DNA of 64,000 nt from Cyanidium caldarium (Eukaryota; Rhodophyta; Bangiophyceae; Cyanidiales; Cyanidiaceae), in NCBI GenBank assembly GCA_026184775.1, contig JANCYW010000011.1, positions 310,001 to 374,000 on the forward strand, written 5' to 3'. Every line of letters begins with the position of its first letter. Position 1 is the stretch's first letter. The translations under genes and the position numbers were made by a program. A model generated the notes under the pieces. That model searched no databases. It saw only the letters and a list, made by a program, of their open reading frames with translations, and had not been told where the DNA came from. Positions 1 through 8,981 of this stretch are shown here, in pieces.

Positions 1-430
1 GAATTGGCGGGAGGCGCGCGTTCGAAACGCGGGCGCTGCCGGCAGTGGGACGCGGGCTGGGCGTCCGAGGGGGAGGAGGCACCGTGGGAGTGTCATGTTT
101 GTGGTGCACAGCGTTGCGGTCAGGGTGTGGGAGTCGTCTTCGTGGCGGTGTGGTCGGAGCAGCGGGGGTGGTGGTGCTGTTGCTCCGTGTTCCCGCCCAC
201 CGAGCGGCATCCGTGGCGCTCGGTGCGGGCGACGGCGGTGGGGGTGGATGGCGCGGTATGGTCGCAACGAGTGGCGGCGGGAGGGTGTAGCGTGGCCCAC
301 GGTGCGGGTGGTTCGGTGGCGCGGTGAGGCGGGGACGGTGACCACGGCGCGGCAGCGCCCGGTGCCGCTGGTGGAGGCGGTGGCGGAGTGGTGCCGGGAA
401 CCGGGCGCCAAGGCGGTGACCGCTGGCGGG

Positions 431-1981
431 ATGGCAGCGGCGACTGTGGGCGTATGGATGAGTCTGCTGTGGTGGCTGTGGCGGTGGCGCCGGCGACGGC
501 GACTGAAACACCAGCAGCAACAGCAGCAACAGCGGCAGGCTGCCTTGGAGGTGCTGGACACGGAGGCGACCAAGCGGCAGCTGCGTTTGCGAGCCATCGA
601 GCGGGCAGCGATGATGGCGCGGGCCAGCGCGGTGGGCGAGACCAGCCAGGACGATAGGGGAGAGGAACAAGTCGAAGTGGGAGACGTGGCAGTGGCCGCT
701 TCTCCTATTGCCGACGAGGAGCAGGCTCGCTCAAGTTGTTCACGCTCCTCCTCGTCGCCGCATTCGAAACCCGCATATCCGCAGATGCCGTGGTGGCGAT
801 GGGCGCTGGGTGGGTGGGCGCGTCGTCCGCGCGACCCGCCATCGAGAGTCGCTCACAACGATGCGCGCTCAGCGCCCAGTTCAGACGCTTCCTCTTCCTC
901 CTCCACATTGCGTTCACCTCTGTATCACATGTTGGCAGCGGAAGCTCACGCGACGTTGCTGTCTATGCGCAGCATCTCGCTCAACGAGGGCGGACCGCGG
1001 GAGGAGCACACGAATGGCAGTTGGCGTCACGACCTCGCGTTGGCACCGCTCAAACCGCTGCAGTATGTGCACGGGCGCATGCAGGAGATTCACAACGAGC
1101 AGGGCGCTGGCGATGCCGAGCAGCTCACCGGCGCGCTGGTGGCGGTAGCCCGGGAGTGTGTGCAGACACTGATGGAACGGTGTGCGCGCTTCTTGGCGCT
1201 GCAAGATCGACGACGGGCATTGACAGAGGTGATGCTGCTGTTGCGGTGGTATCGATTGTGGCTGATGCCGGCGCTGGACGATATCCTCGGCGGCGATGCG
1301 GTGCAGTTGGATCAGGCGCGGCGGCGGCTGTGCATCCGCCCGCCGACCGTCACGGCCAACGACAACCGCCCGGCGGGACCACTGGTGGAGGCGTACACGT
1401 TGTACGTGCTGCACATGTACGAGCACGCCACTTTCGCGCACACCATCACTTACGAGGCCAAGAATTTGGCGGTGCTGCAGTCGCTGTTCGGCCTGAGCAC
1501 CTCCGAGGTCGTGTGTGCCGAGGAGGGCGCCGCCGCAGTGGTGTGGCGCTCGGCCGTGGAGGCGGCGCTGGAGGTCAGCGATGCGTCGCTCGCCGATGTA
1601 CCCCGGGCGGACGAGGATGGCAACAGCAGCTGTTGGCCGTTCGGCGATGCCAGCGTCCGCAAACGATTGCGCGACCTGCGTCGCTTCCTCTCCATCGCAC
1701 TACGCGAAGACCGCGCCACCGCCGTGCTCACCCACGCCATCCTCCCGCTGGTGGAGGACGAGACCCGTCGCGTCCTGACCAGCCGCCGCTTCCCCGACGA
1801 GGCCGAACTCCACCGCCTATGTGCACTGGCGGCCACCCTCGATGTGGACGTGCTGCCCGTGGTGCAACACATTGGCGAGGAGCTGGGCACCAGCGGCACC
1901 ACTCGTCAACGCGTACTGCAGCAGTTCCTCAGAACCCACGCTGGCGCCAACCTGGCCCAGTTCTCCCTGCGTCACCATTAA
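431..1981 (+). CDS. Unknown membrane-anchored protein, 516 aa
   Basis: I do not recognise this protein. The first good ATG (431) gives an N-terminal hydrophobic stretch with several Trp and Leu (about residues 5-20), followed at once by an arginine-rich cluster and a Gln7 tract. This looks like a single membrane anchor with a positively charged flank. Residues about 60-170 are low-complexity and Ser-rich. The rest (about 170-516) has helical, Leu/Ala/Arg-rich character without a motif I can name, and ends in a Leu-Ala-Gln-Phe-Ser-Leu-Arg-His-His tail. The frame stays open upstream to about position 95, but no ATG there is convincing. The anchor resembles that of PEX3 at 33503-34864, but I see no convincing similarity in the body. 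The last 30 bases lie in a tandem duplication shared with the start of the next gene. Confidence 0.6.
   Translation: MAAATVGVWMSLLWWLWRWRRRRRLKHQQQQQQQRQAALEVLDTEATKRQLRLRAIERAAMMARASAVGETSQDDRGEEQVEVGDVAVAASPIADEEQARSSCSRSSSSPHSKPAYPQMPWWRWALGGWARRPRDPPSRVAHNDARSAPSSDASSSSSTLRSPLYHMLAAEAHATLLSMRSISLNEGGPREEHTNGSWRHDLALAPLKPLQYVHGRMQEIHNEQGAGDAEQLTGALVAVARECVQTLMERCARFLALQDRRRALTEVMLLLRWYRLWLMPALDDILGGDAVQLDQARRRLCIRPPTVTANDNRPAGPLVEAYTLYVLHMYEHATFAHTITYEAKNLAVLQSLFGLSTSEVVCAEEGAAAVVWRSAVEAALEVSDASLADVPRADEDGNSSCWPFGDASVRKRLRDLRRFLSIALREDRATAVLTHAILPLVEDETRRVLTSRRFPDEAELHRLCALAATLDVDVLPVVQHIGEELGTSGTTRQRVLQQFLRTHAGANLAQFSLRHH
512..532 (+). repeat. CAG/CAA glutamine-codon tract
   Basis: An interrupted CAG/CAA triplet run encodes seven consecutive Gln just after the arginine cluster of the first gene. 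It is a simple-sequence tract that probably varies in length. Confidence 0.8.
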
Positions 1982-2105
1982 ACGGGGGAACCCCCGCGAG
2001 AGAGGGTTCGCGCGAACGCGTCGGGCGCGCGCGTCGCAGCGATCGCGCATGTCACGTTCTCGAGTGGCAGTTCGGTCACACACACGTGCCGGGCACTCCG
2101 GTCTC
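1952..2105 (+). repeat. Tandem duplication, copy 1 (154 bp)
   Basis: This 154-bp unit recurs 158 bp downstream (2110-2263). It covers the last 30 bases of the upstream gene, including its TAA stop, plus spacer that matches the beginning of the MnmG reading frame. By eye I count two mismatches between the copies, near 1979/2137 and 1984/2142. Confidence 0.93.
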
Positions 2106-2109
2106 TCAG

Positions 2110-2263
2110 CTGGCCCAGTTCTCCCTGCGTCACCATGAAAGGGGGGAACCCCCGCGAGAGAGGGTTCGCGCGAACGCGTCGGGCGCGCGCGTCGCAGCGA
2201 TCGCGCATGTCACGTTCTCGAGTGGCAGTTCGGTCACACACACGTGCCGGGCACTCCGGTCTC
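2110..2263 (+). repeat. Tandem duplication, copy 2 (154 bp)
   Basis: This is the second copy of the junction unit. Relative to copy 1, a T-to-G change at 2137 turns the duplicated TAA into GAA and at the same time creates an ATG (2135-2137) in frame with MnmG. The copy also supplies the ATG at 2207 and the Arg/Ser-rich leader of MnmG. Confidence 0.93.
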
Positions 2264-4378
2264 GCTCTTCTTGCGGTCATGCGCCCGCTCGCCAGCGTTC
2301 CGTGGTATGACGTGATTGTCATCGGTGGCGGACACGCAGGCACGGAGGCGGCAGCGGCGGCGGCGCGCATGGGGGCACGCACGGCGCTGGTGACGCCGAA
2401 ACCGGACGCCATCGGCACCATGTCGTGCAACCCGTCCATCGGCGGGGTCGGCAAGGGACAGCTGGTGCGCGAGCTGGACGCACTGGACGGGGTGATGGGG
2501 CGGGCAGCGGACGCGGCGGCCATTCAGTGTCGTATGTTAAACATGAGTCGCGGTCGGGCAGTACAGGGGCCTCGACACCAGTGCGACCGCCGCTTGTACC
2601 GGCTGGCGGTGCAAGACCTGTTGCGACAGCATCCGCTATCTATTGTGCCCGCTGCGGTGCGAGATGTGCAGTTGGTGGCATTGCCGACTCCAACCTCGAG
2701 CCATGCAACCGCTTGGCGGTGTCAGGGAGTGGTGTTGGAGGACGGCCGCACGTTGCCCGCGGCAGCGGTGGTGCTGACGACGGGCACGTTTCTGAACGGC
2801 AAGATGTACATGGGTCGGGAGCGCACCGCTCCGGGCGGACGTGCAGGAGAGGACGCCGACGTGGACCGCGCCTTCTTCACTGCGTCTGACTCGTCAGTGC
2901 CCCGCGCGACCTTGCCAGCGGACGGCAGCTGGTCGCAGTTGGCGCACACCCTCACGCATCGGCTGCAGTTGCGGGTAGGACGCCTCAAGACGGGCACACC
3001 GCCGCGACTGGATGCCGCCAGCGTCGACCTCGCCGGCCTGCCCGAGCAACACAGCGACGAGCCGCCGCCGCAGTTCAGCTTCATGCCGCCCGCCGCGACG
3101 GCGCTGATGGCATTTCGCCAACGCCAGATGCCCTGTCACCAGACGCACACCACCGAGGCTACCCACGCGGCGGTGCGCGAGGCGATAGCCGCCGGCCTGT
3201 CTCCGGAATACGACGGTGGCGGTCACGGACCGCGCTACTGCCCGTCGCTGGAGGCCAAAGTGACGCGCTTTGCGGATCGTCCGCGGCATGGGGTGTGGCT
3301 GGAGCCGGAGCACACCCCGGAGAATGCCCGACGCGAACAACTGCCCGGCAATGTACTCTATCCGAACGGTATATCGATGGCATTGCCGCCGGCGGTGCAA
3401 GCGCGCGTGTTGCAGACCATTCCGGGGCTGGAGCGGGCGCGGGTGCTGCGGTACGGCTACGCGGTGGAGTACGATTATGTGGATCCGCGGCAACTGCAAG
3501 ATGCATCGCTGGAGCTGCGCAGCTGTCGCGGTCTGTTCCTGGCCGGACAGATTAACGGCACCACCGGGTACGAGGAGGCGGCGGTGCAAGGGTTAGTGGC
3601 GGGCGCCAATGCGGCGTTGGCGGCGGCGGCAGCCGCTGAATCGGCGTCGGAGCGGCGCCGCCTTTTGCCCTCCCGGCATCAATCGTACATCGGGGTGTTG
3701 GTGGACGACTTGGTGCTCGACGGCGTCACCGAACCGTACCGCATGCTGACCTCGCGCGCCGAATACCGCCTGTCGTTGCGCGCCGACAACGCCGACGTGC
3801 GCCTGACGTCGCTGGGCGTGACGGTGGGTTTGGTGGGCGGGGCGCGGGCGGCGGTGTTTGCCGATCGACAGCGCCGCCTCACTGAAGCATCCGCGCGGCT
3901 GGAGGGTGTGCGGCGACCGCTGCGCGAGTGGCGGCAACACCTCGGGACAGCGAGTGTGGGCATTGGCCGCGGCGGCGACGATTCCACGCTCGTCTCCGCG
4001 ACGCATCTGCTGCGCAACAGCAATCGCACGCTGGAGCAGCTCGGAGTGGCGGCGCTAGTGGACGCCGACCTGCGCGACACCCTCGAGGCCGATCTCCAAT
4101 ACGAGGCGTGTGTGCAGCGACAGCAGCGCCAGATGGAGGCGGTGGCCCGTCACGATCAGGTGTCCATCGCGCACCTGCCGTTGGAGCAGCTGCCCGGGCT
4201 GTCGACCGAGGATCGCGAGCGACTGCTGCAGGCGCAACCGACCACCCTGGGGCAGGCGGCGCGCACCGCCGGGGTGACACCCGCCGCGCTGGTGCTCCTG
4301 CACGCGCATGCCTTGCGGCGGCCCGGCTCGGAATGGGAGCGGAATGGGCGACGGACCGTAGCGTCGATCGAGGCGTGA
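2207..4378 (+). CDS. mnmG: MnmG/GidA/MTO1 tRNA uridine-34 modification enzyme
   Basis: This FAD-dependent protein works with MnmE to install carboxymethylaminomethyl groups on the wobble uridine of organellar tRNAs. The dinucleotide-binding glycines begin about residue 40 ([10 protein letters not shown]). They are followed by the family's CNPSIGG segment, the LKTGTPPR block, a GYEEAA region near the FAD site, and the SRAEYR and C-terminal helical domains. Its length of about 700 residues is usual for the family. ATG 2207 gives a leader rich in Arg, Ser and Val with no acidic residue, typical of a mitochondrial presequence. ATG 2135 would add 24 residues and lies in the duplicated segment. ATG 2279 would start just before the enzyme core. 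The product is probably mitochondrial; a plastid location is possible. Confidence 0.93.
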   Translation: MSRSRVAVRSHTRAGHSGLALLAVMRPLASVPWYDVIVIGGGHAGTEAAAAAARMGARTALVTPKPDAIGTMSCNPSIGGVGKGQLVRELDALDGVMGRAADAAAIQCRMLNMSRGRAVQGPRHQCDRRLYRLAVQDLLRQHPLSIVPAAVRDVQLVALPTPTSSHATAWRCQGVVLEDGRTLPAAAVVLTTGTFLNGKMYMGRERTAPGGRAGEDADVDRAFFTASDSSVPRATLPADGSWSQLAHTLTHRLQLRVGRLKTGTPPRLDAASVDLAGLPEQHSDEPPPQFSFMPPAATALMAFRQRQMPCHQTHTTEATHAAVREAIAAGLSPEYDGGGHGPRYCPSLEAKVTRFADRPRHGVWLEPEHTPENARREQLPGNVLYPNGISMALPPAVQARVLQTIPGLERARVLRYGYAVEYDYVDPRQLQDASLELRSCRGLFLAGQINGTTGYEEAAVQGLVAGANAALAAAAAAESASERRRLLPSRHQSYIGVLVDDLVLDGVTEPYRMLTSRAEYRLSLRADNADVRLTSLGVTVGLVGGARAAVFADRQRRLTEASARLEGVRRPLREWRQHLGTASVGIGRGGDDSTLVSATHLLRNSNRTLEQLGVAALVDADLRDTLEADLQYEACVQRQQRQMEAVARHDQVSIAHLPLEQLPGLSTEDRERLLQAQPTTLGQAARTAGVTPAALVLLHAHALRRPGSEWERNGRRTVASIEA

Positions 4379-4493
4379 ACGATCATCGATCGCTCTGCAC
4401 CGTCTGGACGAGGTGGCGACCCGTAGGTCGCTCCCGATCCCATTTCCCTTTTACATTTTTCCCAATGTGCATACAAGCCAGAGGGTGTGCGCG

Positions 4494-7400
4494 CTAGGCG
4501 ACGCCCTCGATCTGTGCATCGATATCGGTGTACAGCGCGCGCAGCTTCTCCAAGCGCGCCTCGTCGGCATTCTTCCAGATGTTGCGCCCGGCCGCCTCCA
4601 GCAGGCGCGCCACCACGTTGCGGAACGCCTGCGGGTTGTGTTGACGCATCAGCGCAGCCATCTTCTCATCGAGGGCGTAGCGATCGGCGGCCTGTTCGAA
4701 CACGAACGAGTCGGAGTATTCGGCGACCGCGCCCCAGCCGAGCAGCGCGTTCATGCGTTGCGACACCTCGTGCACGCCGCCGCTGCCCTGTGCTACCATT
4801 TTGTCGGCCCAGCGCGGGTTCAACAATTTCGAGCGATACTCCAGCCGCAGCAGCTGCTCCAGGTCGCGCGGTTGGCGCGCCGAGGCGCCGCCGAACGACT
4901 CCACGAAGCTGGCGGGGACGCGTGCCTCGGCGTTACCGGTAGCGCGGCGTTTGCGGGTCTGTGCGGCGCGCGCCAGCGCTCCGGTGTTGGCAAAGTACTC
5001 CTGGATGTCGGTGATGCCGTACTCCACCGAATCCACCTGCTGCACCACCCGATCCACCGTGGAGAGCAGTTGGTCCAGCTGGCCGCGGCGGTCGACGGCG
5101 CGCTCGCCGCGCCCGTACGCGAACGCGTTGCGGGCCACAAACGTGTCCGCCAACTCGTCGCTGGAGTTCCAGGTGGAGGTCTCGACGCGGTCCGCCACCA
5201 GCGAGCCAAACTCGGACGGCGGGTTGGACCAGAGGCGGCGCGGCCGCCCGTCGGCGTCCACCGTCCCGGCGTGTCGTTTGATGTAGTTCTGGTCGGGCGA
5301 TTCATCAGGCGCCTGCGCCGCCCGCACGAACAGATCGTCCAGCAGGAGCACTACGTTCTCAAACGCGTCCCGAAAGATGCCGCTCAGGCTGCACAGCACG
5401 TCGATGCGCGGGTGCTGCATCTCCGCCAGCGGTACCAGCTCGAAACGCACCACGCGGCCGGTGGCTTCGCGGAACGGCCGCGCGCCCACCAGCTCCAACA
5501 CCATGCCCACCGACTCGCCGCGCGTCTTGATCGAGTCCAGCCCCCACAGCATCACCGCCACGGTCTCCGGGTACGCGCCGTCGTTCTTGGCGCGGTGCTG
5601 CTCCAGGATGGCGAGGGCGATCTCGCGACCGCGCCGAAAGGCCGCCTCAGACGGCACCCGGAACGGATCCAGCGCGTGAATGTTGCGGCCGGTGGGCAGT
5701 ACGCCGGCGCCGTCGCGGATGAGGTCGCCGCCCGGTGCCGCCGGGATGTACTCGCCGCGCAGCGCCCGCATCACGTTGTGCAGCTCGTCGGTGCTCTGGA
5801 GCAGCAGCGCGCGGATGGCCCCCTCGTCCAGAGCCGCAGCGGTGTCGACGGTGGTGGAGGAGTCGTGGGTGGTGCGGATGGCCTCGCAGTAGCGCTCGAT
5901 GTCCGATTCCGAAGGCGCTGCGCCCAGCGTGTGCAATCCCTCGGAGAAGAGTCGCGACTCCAATTCCGCCAGATACTCCCGCAACCGCCCCACGTATTGC
6001 AGTGCTGCGGCCGCGTCGCCCGACAGTAACGCTTCGGCCGGCAGATCCGCGTCCAGGCCGGCGCGTTGCACCGAGGCGTGCAGCGCCTCCAGCAGGTACG
6101 GGTCCAGCTCGGCGTCGCTGCCGGGACGGTAGCGCTCGTCGATCTCCCGCACCTGGTCGCGAATGTTCAGCAGTTGTCCGTACAGTCCGGCGCGTCCGTA
6201 CGGTGGCACGTTGTGGGAGATGATGGTGCCGTAGCCGCGGCGCTTGGCCAGCGCGCTCTCACTCGGGTTGTTCTGCGCGTAGATGTAAATGTTGGGCAGG
6301 TCGCGCAGCAGCAGGTCCGAAAACGACTGCTCGTCGTTGCCCAGCGGCTGGCCGGGCAGCCACTCGACGGTGCCGTGCATGCCGAAATGCAGCACGGCGT
6401 CGAAATGGCGGCGCAACCACAGGTAGAACGCGATGTACTGCGGGTGCGGAGTGGCGTCGCGCTCGAACAGCAGGCGCATCGGGTCGCCGGGCAGACCGAG
6501 CGGCGGCTGCACCGCCACCCACACCTTGCCGAGCCACACGCCGCCCAGACACAGGTGCTTGCCCAGCGTTTTGATGCCAGATCGGGTGAGCGAACCGCCC
6601 CAGTTTTTCTGCACCCGTTCCGAAATATCCGGCGGCAGCCACGACTCCAGTTCCTCCGCCGACACCGTGGTGATGTCGGTGAGCGACACGCCGCTGCCCT
6701 CGGTGATTTCGTCGGCGCGCCGCACCTCTTGCACCAGCGCCGCGCCGCTGTCATCCTGCAGCAGCGCCGCAGTGCGCCCGTCGTCGTCGCCCAGATCGTA
6801 GCCCTGTTCGCGCATCGCCCGCAACAGACGGATCAGCGAGCGCGGCACGTTGAGCAGCGCGGCGGTGCCGGTGGCGCCCACGCCCGGCGGAAAGCCGTAC
6901 AACACGATGGCGATGTGCTTGTCGGCGTTGGGCTTGCGCCGCAGCGCCGTCCAGCGGCGGATGCGCGCCGCCAGCACTCCCACCCGCTCCGGCACCAGCT
7001 GAATCTGATCGCCGACCAGCCCGCCCAGCACCACGGTGTCGATGGCGCCGTCCAGCTCCGGCAACGCGTAAAGCACGATCGATTGCAGGCCGATCACCCC
7101 GTTCCGCTTCCACGAAGCGCTGTCCTGCACGATCAGCGGGCCGGCCACCATGTACGGGACGTTCTTGATGGAGAGCAACCGCTGTGCCACGTCCACGTGC
7201 CGGCCGGCGCTCATGGTGCCGGCCGGGCCGCCCACCAGCGGGAACCCGATCGTGCTGACGATCACGTCCACGGCGGCGGCGTCCTTCTCGCGCAGCGGGG
7301 TGGTGCGGTGGCCGGCACGGCGCTGCTGTTGCTCGTCGGCGGTGGTAAACAGGTCGCGCACCACAATGTGCGCCTCCACGCCGTTGATGTACACCGGGAT

Positions 7401-8654
7401 AGGCAGCACGCCCTCGCGTTCCAGCAGGCCGATCAGTTCGGCGATGTACGGTTGTTCGGAGATGACGTGCTTGCGGTAGAGCAGCATGCCGGCGCGCGGC
7501 GCCTGGCGCATGTGCGGATGCTGCTGCAGATACCACTCGACGTACTTGGCTGGCGACTGCAGTGCCGGATGGTTCAGCGGCAGCTCCGGATGCACCAAGC
7601 CGATGGCCGGCAGCTCGACCACGTCGGGCACGGCGTCGGTCAGCGGGATCTTCATAAAGTGGTGCGCCACGTACATGCACAGCGAAACCACGTTGGCCAG
7701 ACCGCCGCCGTTCCACCGCGCATAAACTTCCAGCCACCGCCGCAGATCCTGCGCCTTCTCCAGCGGGATGTACTTGAGGAGGCGCGGGCCGGTCTTGAGG
7801 AACGAGAGGTAGCCGGCCATTTTGTCCTCTTCGCGGCCGCCCAGTCCCATCTTGGACAGCAGCAAGCGCACGGCTGGTGGCATGCCGCTGGATTTGTTGT
7901 TGTTGTTGTTGTTGTTGCCGCCGCCCAGGGTGAACGTGCCCACCTGTGTGCACGCCATCAGCTCCACCGAGCACTCGTAGATGAGGCGCACCGGGACGTG
8001 TTGCAGACGCGGGCGCAGCCACTCCACCACATCAAAATCGAACAGCAGCGAGCACAGCACCACTTCCGCGTCGCGCAGCGCATCTTCCACCTCTTGGCGG
8101 CCGCTCTCGACGTCCAGGTCGCGTTCGGTATACACCAGCACTTCCAGCTCGGGCACGCGGGCGCGCGCCTCCCGGGCCGCCTCCCGGTACAATCGCAGAT
8201 TGAACGTTTCGAAGCCAGTGATGAGCACCATACGCCGGGTGAGCCGGTATTGAGAGAGCGGCAGATGGGCAATTGTCGTATCGGCAGCCGCCTGTCCCGA
8301 TGCCGGCGGCGCTTCGGCCACCGTCGCCGTGGCCGCTGAGGCCGTTGCGGCGGCCGTCCCGCCCGATCTCACCAGCGCAGTGCCCGCTTTCCACAACGCT
8401 GCTGCCGCTGCCGATGCTGCCGCTTGCACACCACCCAAAAGTCTCGTTTCATCACCGCTGTCGTTGCGGCCCTGGTCGGTCGTGCCCCGTCCCGGCCACC
8501 GCAGCCGCGCCTGCAGTTGCAAGCGCCGGCCACCGCTCCACCGCCGTCGCCGTCGCCCACCCGTCCGCGACCACCCGCCACCCCACCGCTTCCACGGATG
8601 CACACTGAATTTCCCGTCCCATGCAACTCCAACACTCACCAAAAAGCACTGCAT
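4494..8654 (-). CDS. chlH: Magnesium chelatase subunit H
   Basis: ChlH is the porphyrin-binding catalytic subunit of Mg-chelatase. With ChlI and ChlD it inserts Mg2+ into protoporphyrin IX, the first committed step of chlorophyll synthesis in the plastid. The 1386-residue frame has the usual ChlH length. After an Arg/Gly/Ala-rich N-terminal region of about 120 residues, likely a transit peptide, it carries family blocks such as 'RLIYECSVELMACTQVG', the HGTVEWLPG block and the LWGLDSIKTRGES block near the C terminus. An Asn7 run from a TTG repeat sits in the N-terminal third. The start is taken as ATG at 8654; the frame stays open slightly upstream only through GTG. It is convergent with MnmG, with a 115-bp gap. 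Confidence 0.97.
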   Translation of the reverse strand: MQCFLVSVGVAWDGKFSVHPWKRWGGGWSRTGGRRRRRWSGGRRLQLQARLRWPGRGTTDQGRNDSGDETRLLGGVQAAASAAAAALWKAGTALVRSGGTAAATASAATATVAEAPPASGQAAADTTIAHLPLSQYRLTRRMVLITGFETFNLRLYREAAREARARVPELEVLVYTERDLDVESGRQEVEDALRDAEVVLCSLLFDFDVVEWLRPRLQHVPVRLIYECSVELMACTQVGTFTLGGGNNNNNNNKSSGMPPAVRLLLSKMGLGGREEDKMAGYLSFLKTGPRLLKYIPLEKAQDLRRWLEVYARWNGGGLANVVSLCMYVAHHFMKIPLTDAVPDVVELPAIGLVHPELPLNHPALQSPAKYVEWYLQQHPHMRQAPRAGMLLYRKHVISEQPYIAELIGLLEREGVLPIPVYINGVEAHIVVRDLFTTADEQQQRRAGHRTTPLREKDAAAVDVIVSTIGFPLVGGPAGTMSAGRHVDVAQRLLSIKNVPYMVAGPLIVQDSASWKRNGVIGLQSIVLYALPELDGAIDTVVLGGLVGDQIQLVPERVGVLAARIRRWTALRRKPNADKHIAIVLYGFPPGVGATGTAALLNVPRSLIRLLRAMREQGYDLGDDDGRTAALLQDDSGAALVQEVRRADEITEGSGVSLTDITTVSAEELESWLPPDISERVQKNWGGSLTRSGIKTLGKHLCLGGVWLGKVWVAVQPPLGLPGDPMRLLFERDATPHPQYIAFYLWLRRHFDAVLHFGMHGTVEWLPGQPLGNDEQSFSDLLLRDLPNIYIYAQNNPSESALAKRRGYGTIISHNVPPYGRAGLYGQLLNIRDQVREIDERYRPGSDAELDPYLLEALHASVQRAGLDADLPAEALLSGDAAAALQYVGRLREYLAELESRLFSEGLHTLGAAPSESDIERYCEAIRTTHDSSTTVDTAAALDEGAIRALLLQSTDELHNVMRALRGEYIPAAPGGDLIRDGAGVLPTGRNIHALDPFRVPSEAAFRRGREIALAILEQHRAKNDGAYPETVAVMLWGLDSIKTRGESVGMVLELVGARPFREATGRVVRFELVPLAEMQHPRIDVLCSLSGIFRDAFENVVLLLDDLFVRAAQAPDESPDQNYIKRHAGTVDADGRPRRLWSNPPSEFGSLVADRVETSTWNSSDELADTFVARNAFAYGRGERAVDRRGQLDQLLSTVDRVVQQVDSVEYGITDIQEYFANTGALARAAQTRKRRATGNAEARVPASFVESFGGASARQPRDLEQLLRLEYRSKLLNPRWADKMVAQGSGGVHEVSQRMNALLGWGAVAEYSDSFVFEQAADRYALDEKMAALMRQHNPQAFRNVVARLLEAAGRNIWKNADEARLEKLRALYTDIDAQIEGVA
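7894..7917. repeat. (TTG)8 microsatellite inside chlH
   Basis: Eight perfect TTG units encode seven consecutive Asn on the minus strand. The tract lies just before a Lys-Ser-Ser-Gly segment and probably forms a surface loop insertion in ChlH. Confidence 0.85.
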
Positions 8655-8981
8655 GGTCGACGCCACTCACGCCGCAACACCGCCTTCGGAGACGTGCCAA
8701 CGCGATCTGCGCGGATCGTGGACGCCTCTCGCGCGCTCGCTGAGCGCGCATGCGCGCGCGCGCGCGCGATCGGGCCGGTGACCGCGGGCGTCGCGGCCCG
8801 TCGCGAGGACGTCGCGCGGGAAACCTCGGCGATCTGCACATCGGTGCGGGATTCCCGTACGGGGTAATAAGGGAAACGGAGGCGGTGAGGGATCGGGAGA
8901 TCCTGCGCGGGCAGCGCCTGCATGCCATGCGCCGGTGCGGGGGATGCGCGTGTTCTCCCGGGTGGAGCCAAACGAGTGACC
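8655..8981. other. Divergent chlH / rhomboid spacer
   Basis: No gene is visible. The spacer holds the promoters of two divergent, probably plastid-related genes, and a 25-bp alternating purine-pyrimidine run at 8744-8768. Confidence 0.6.
8744..8768. repeat. Alternating GC (Z-DNA-prone) run
   Basis: Strict purine-pyrimidine alternation runs for 25 bases, almost all GC with one central AT step. Such runs favour left-handed DNA. It lies in the divergent promoter between chlH and the rhomboid gene. Confidence 0.8.

Noticed and set aside
12-40. T-arm-like TTCGAAA loop with a 4-bp stem near the window start
   Set aside because: The loop lacks the pyrimidine at position 60, and no matching acceptor strand, D-arm or A box is found nearby in normal or permuted order.
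4412-4427. GCGACC-CGTA-GGTCGC hairpin after MnmG as a bacterial-style terminator
   Set aside because: The gene set is eukaryotic nuclear, so a rho-independent terminator is not expected; no directly adjoining T-run.
6066-8339. Long plus-strand open frame of about 757 codons antisense to chlH
   Set aside because: It lies entirely opposite a certain chlH gene and is His/Gln/Arg-rich, as expected for the antisense of GC-rich coding DNA.
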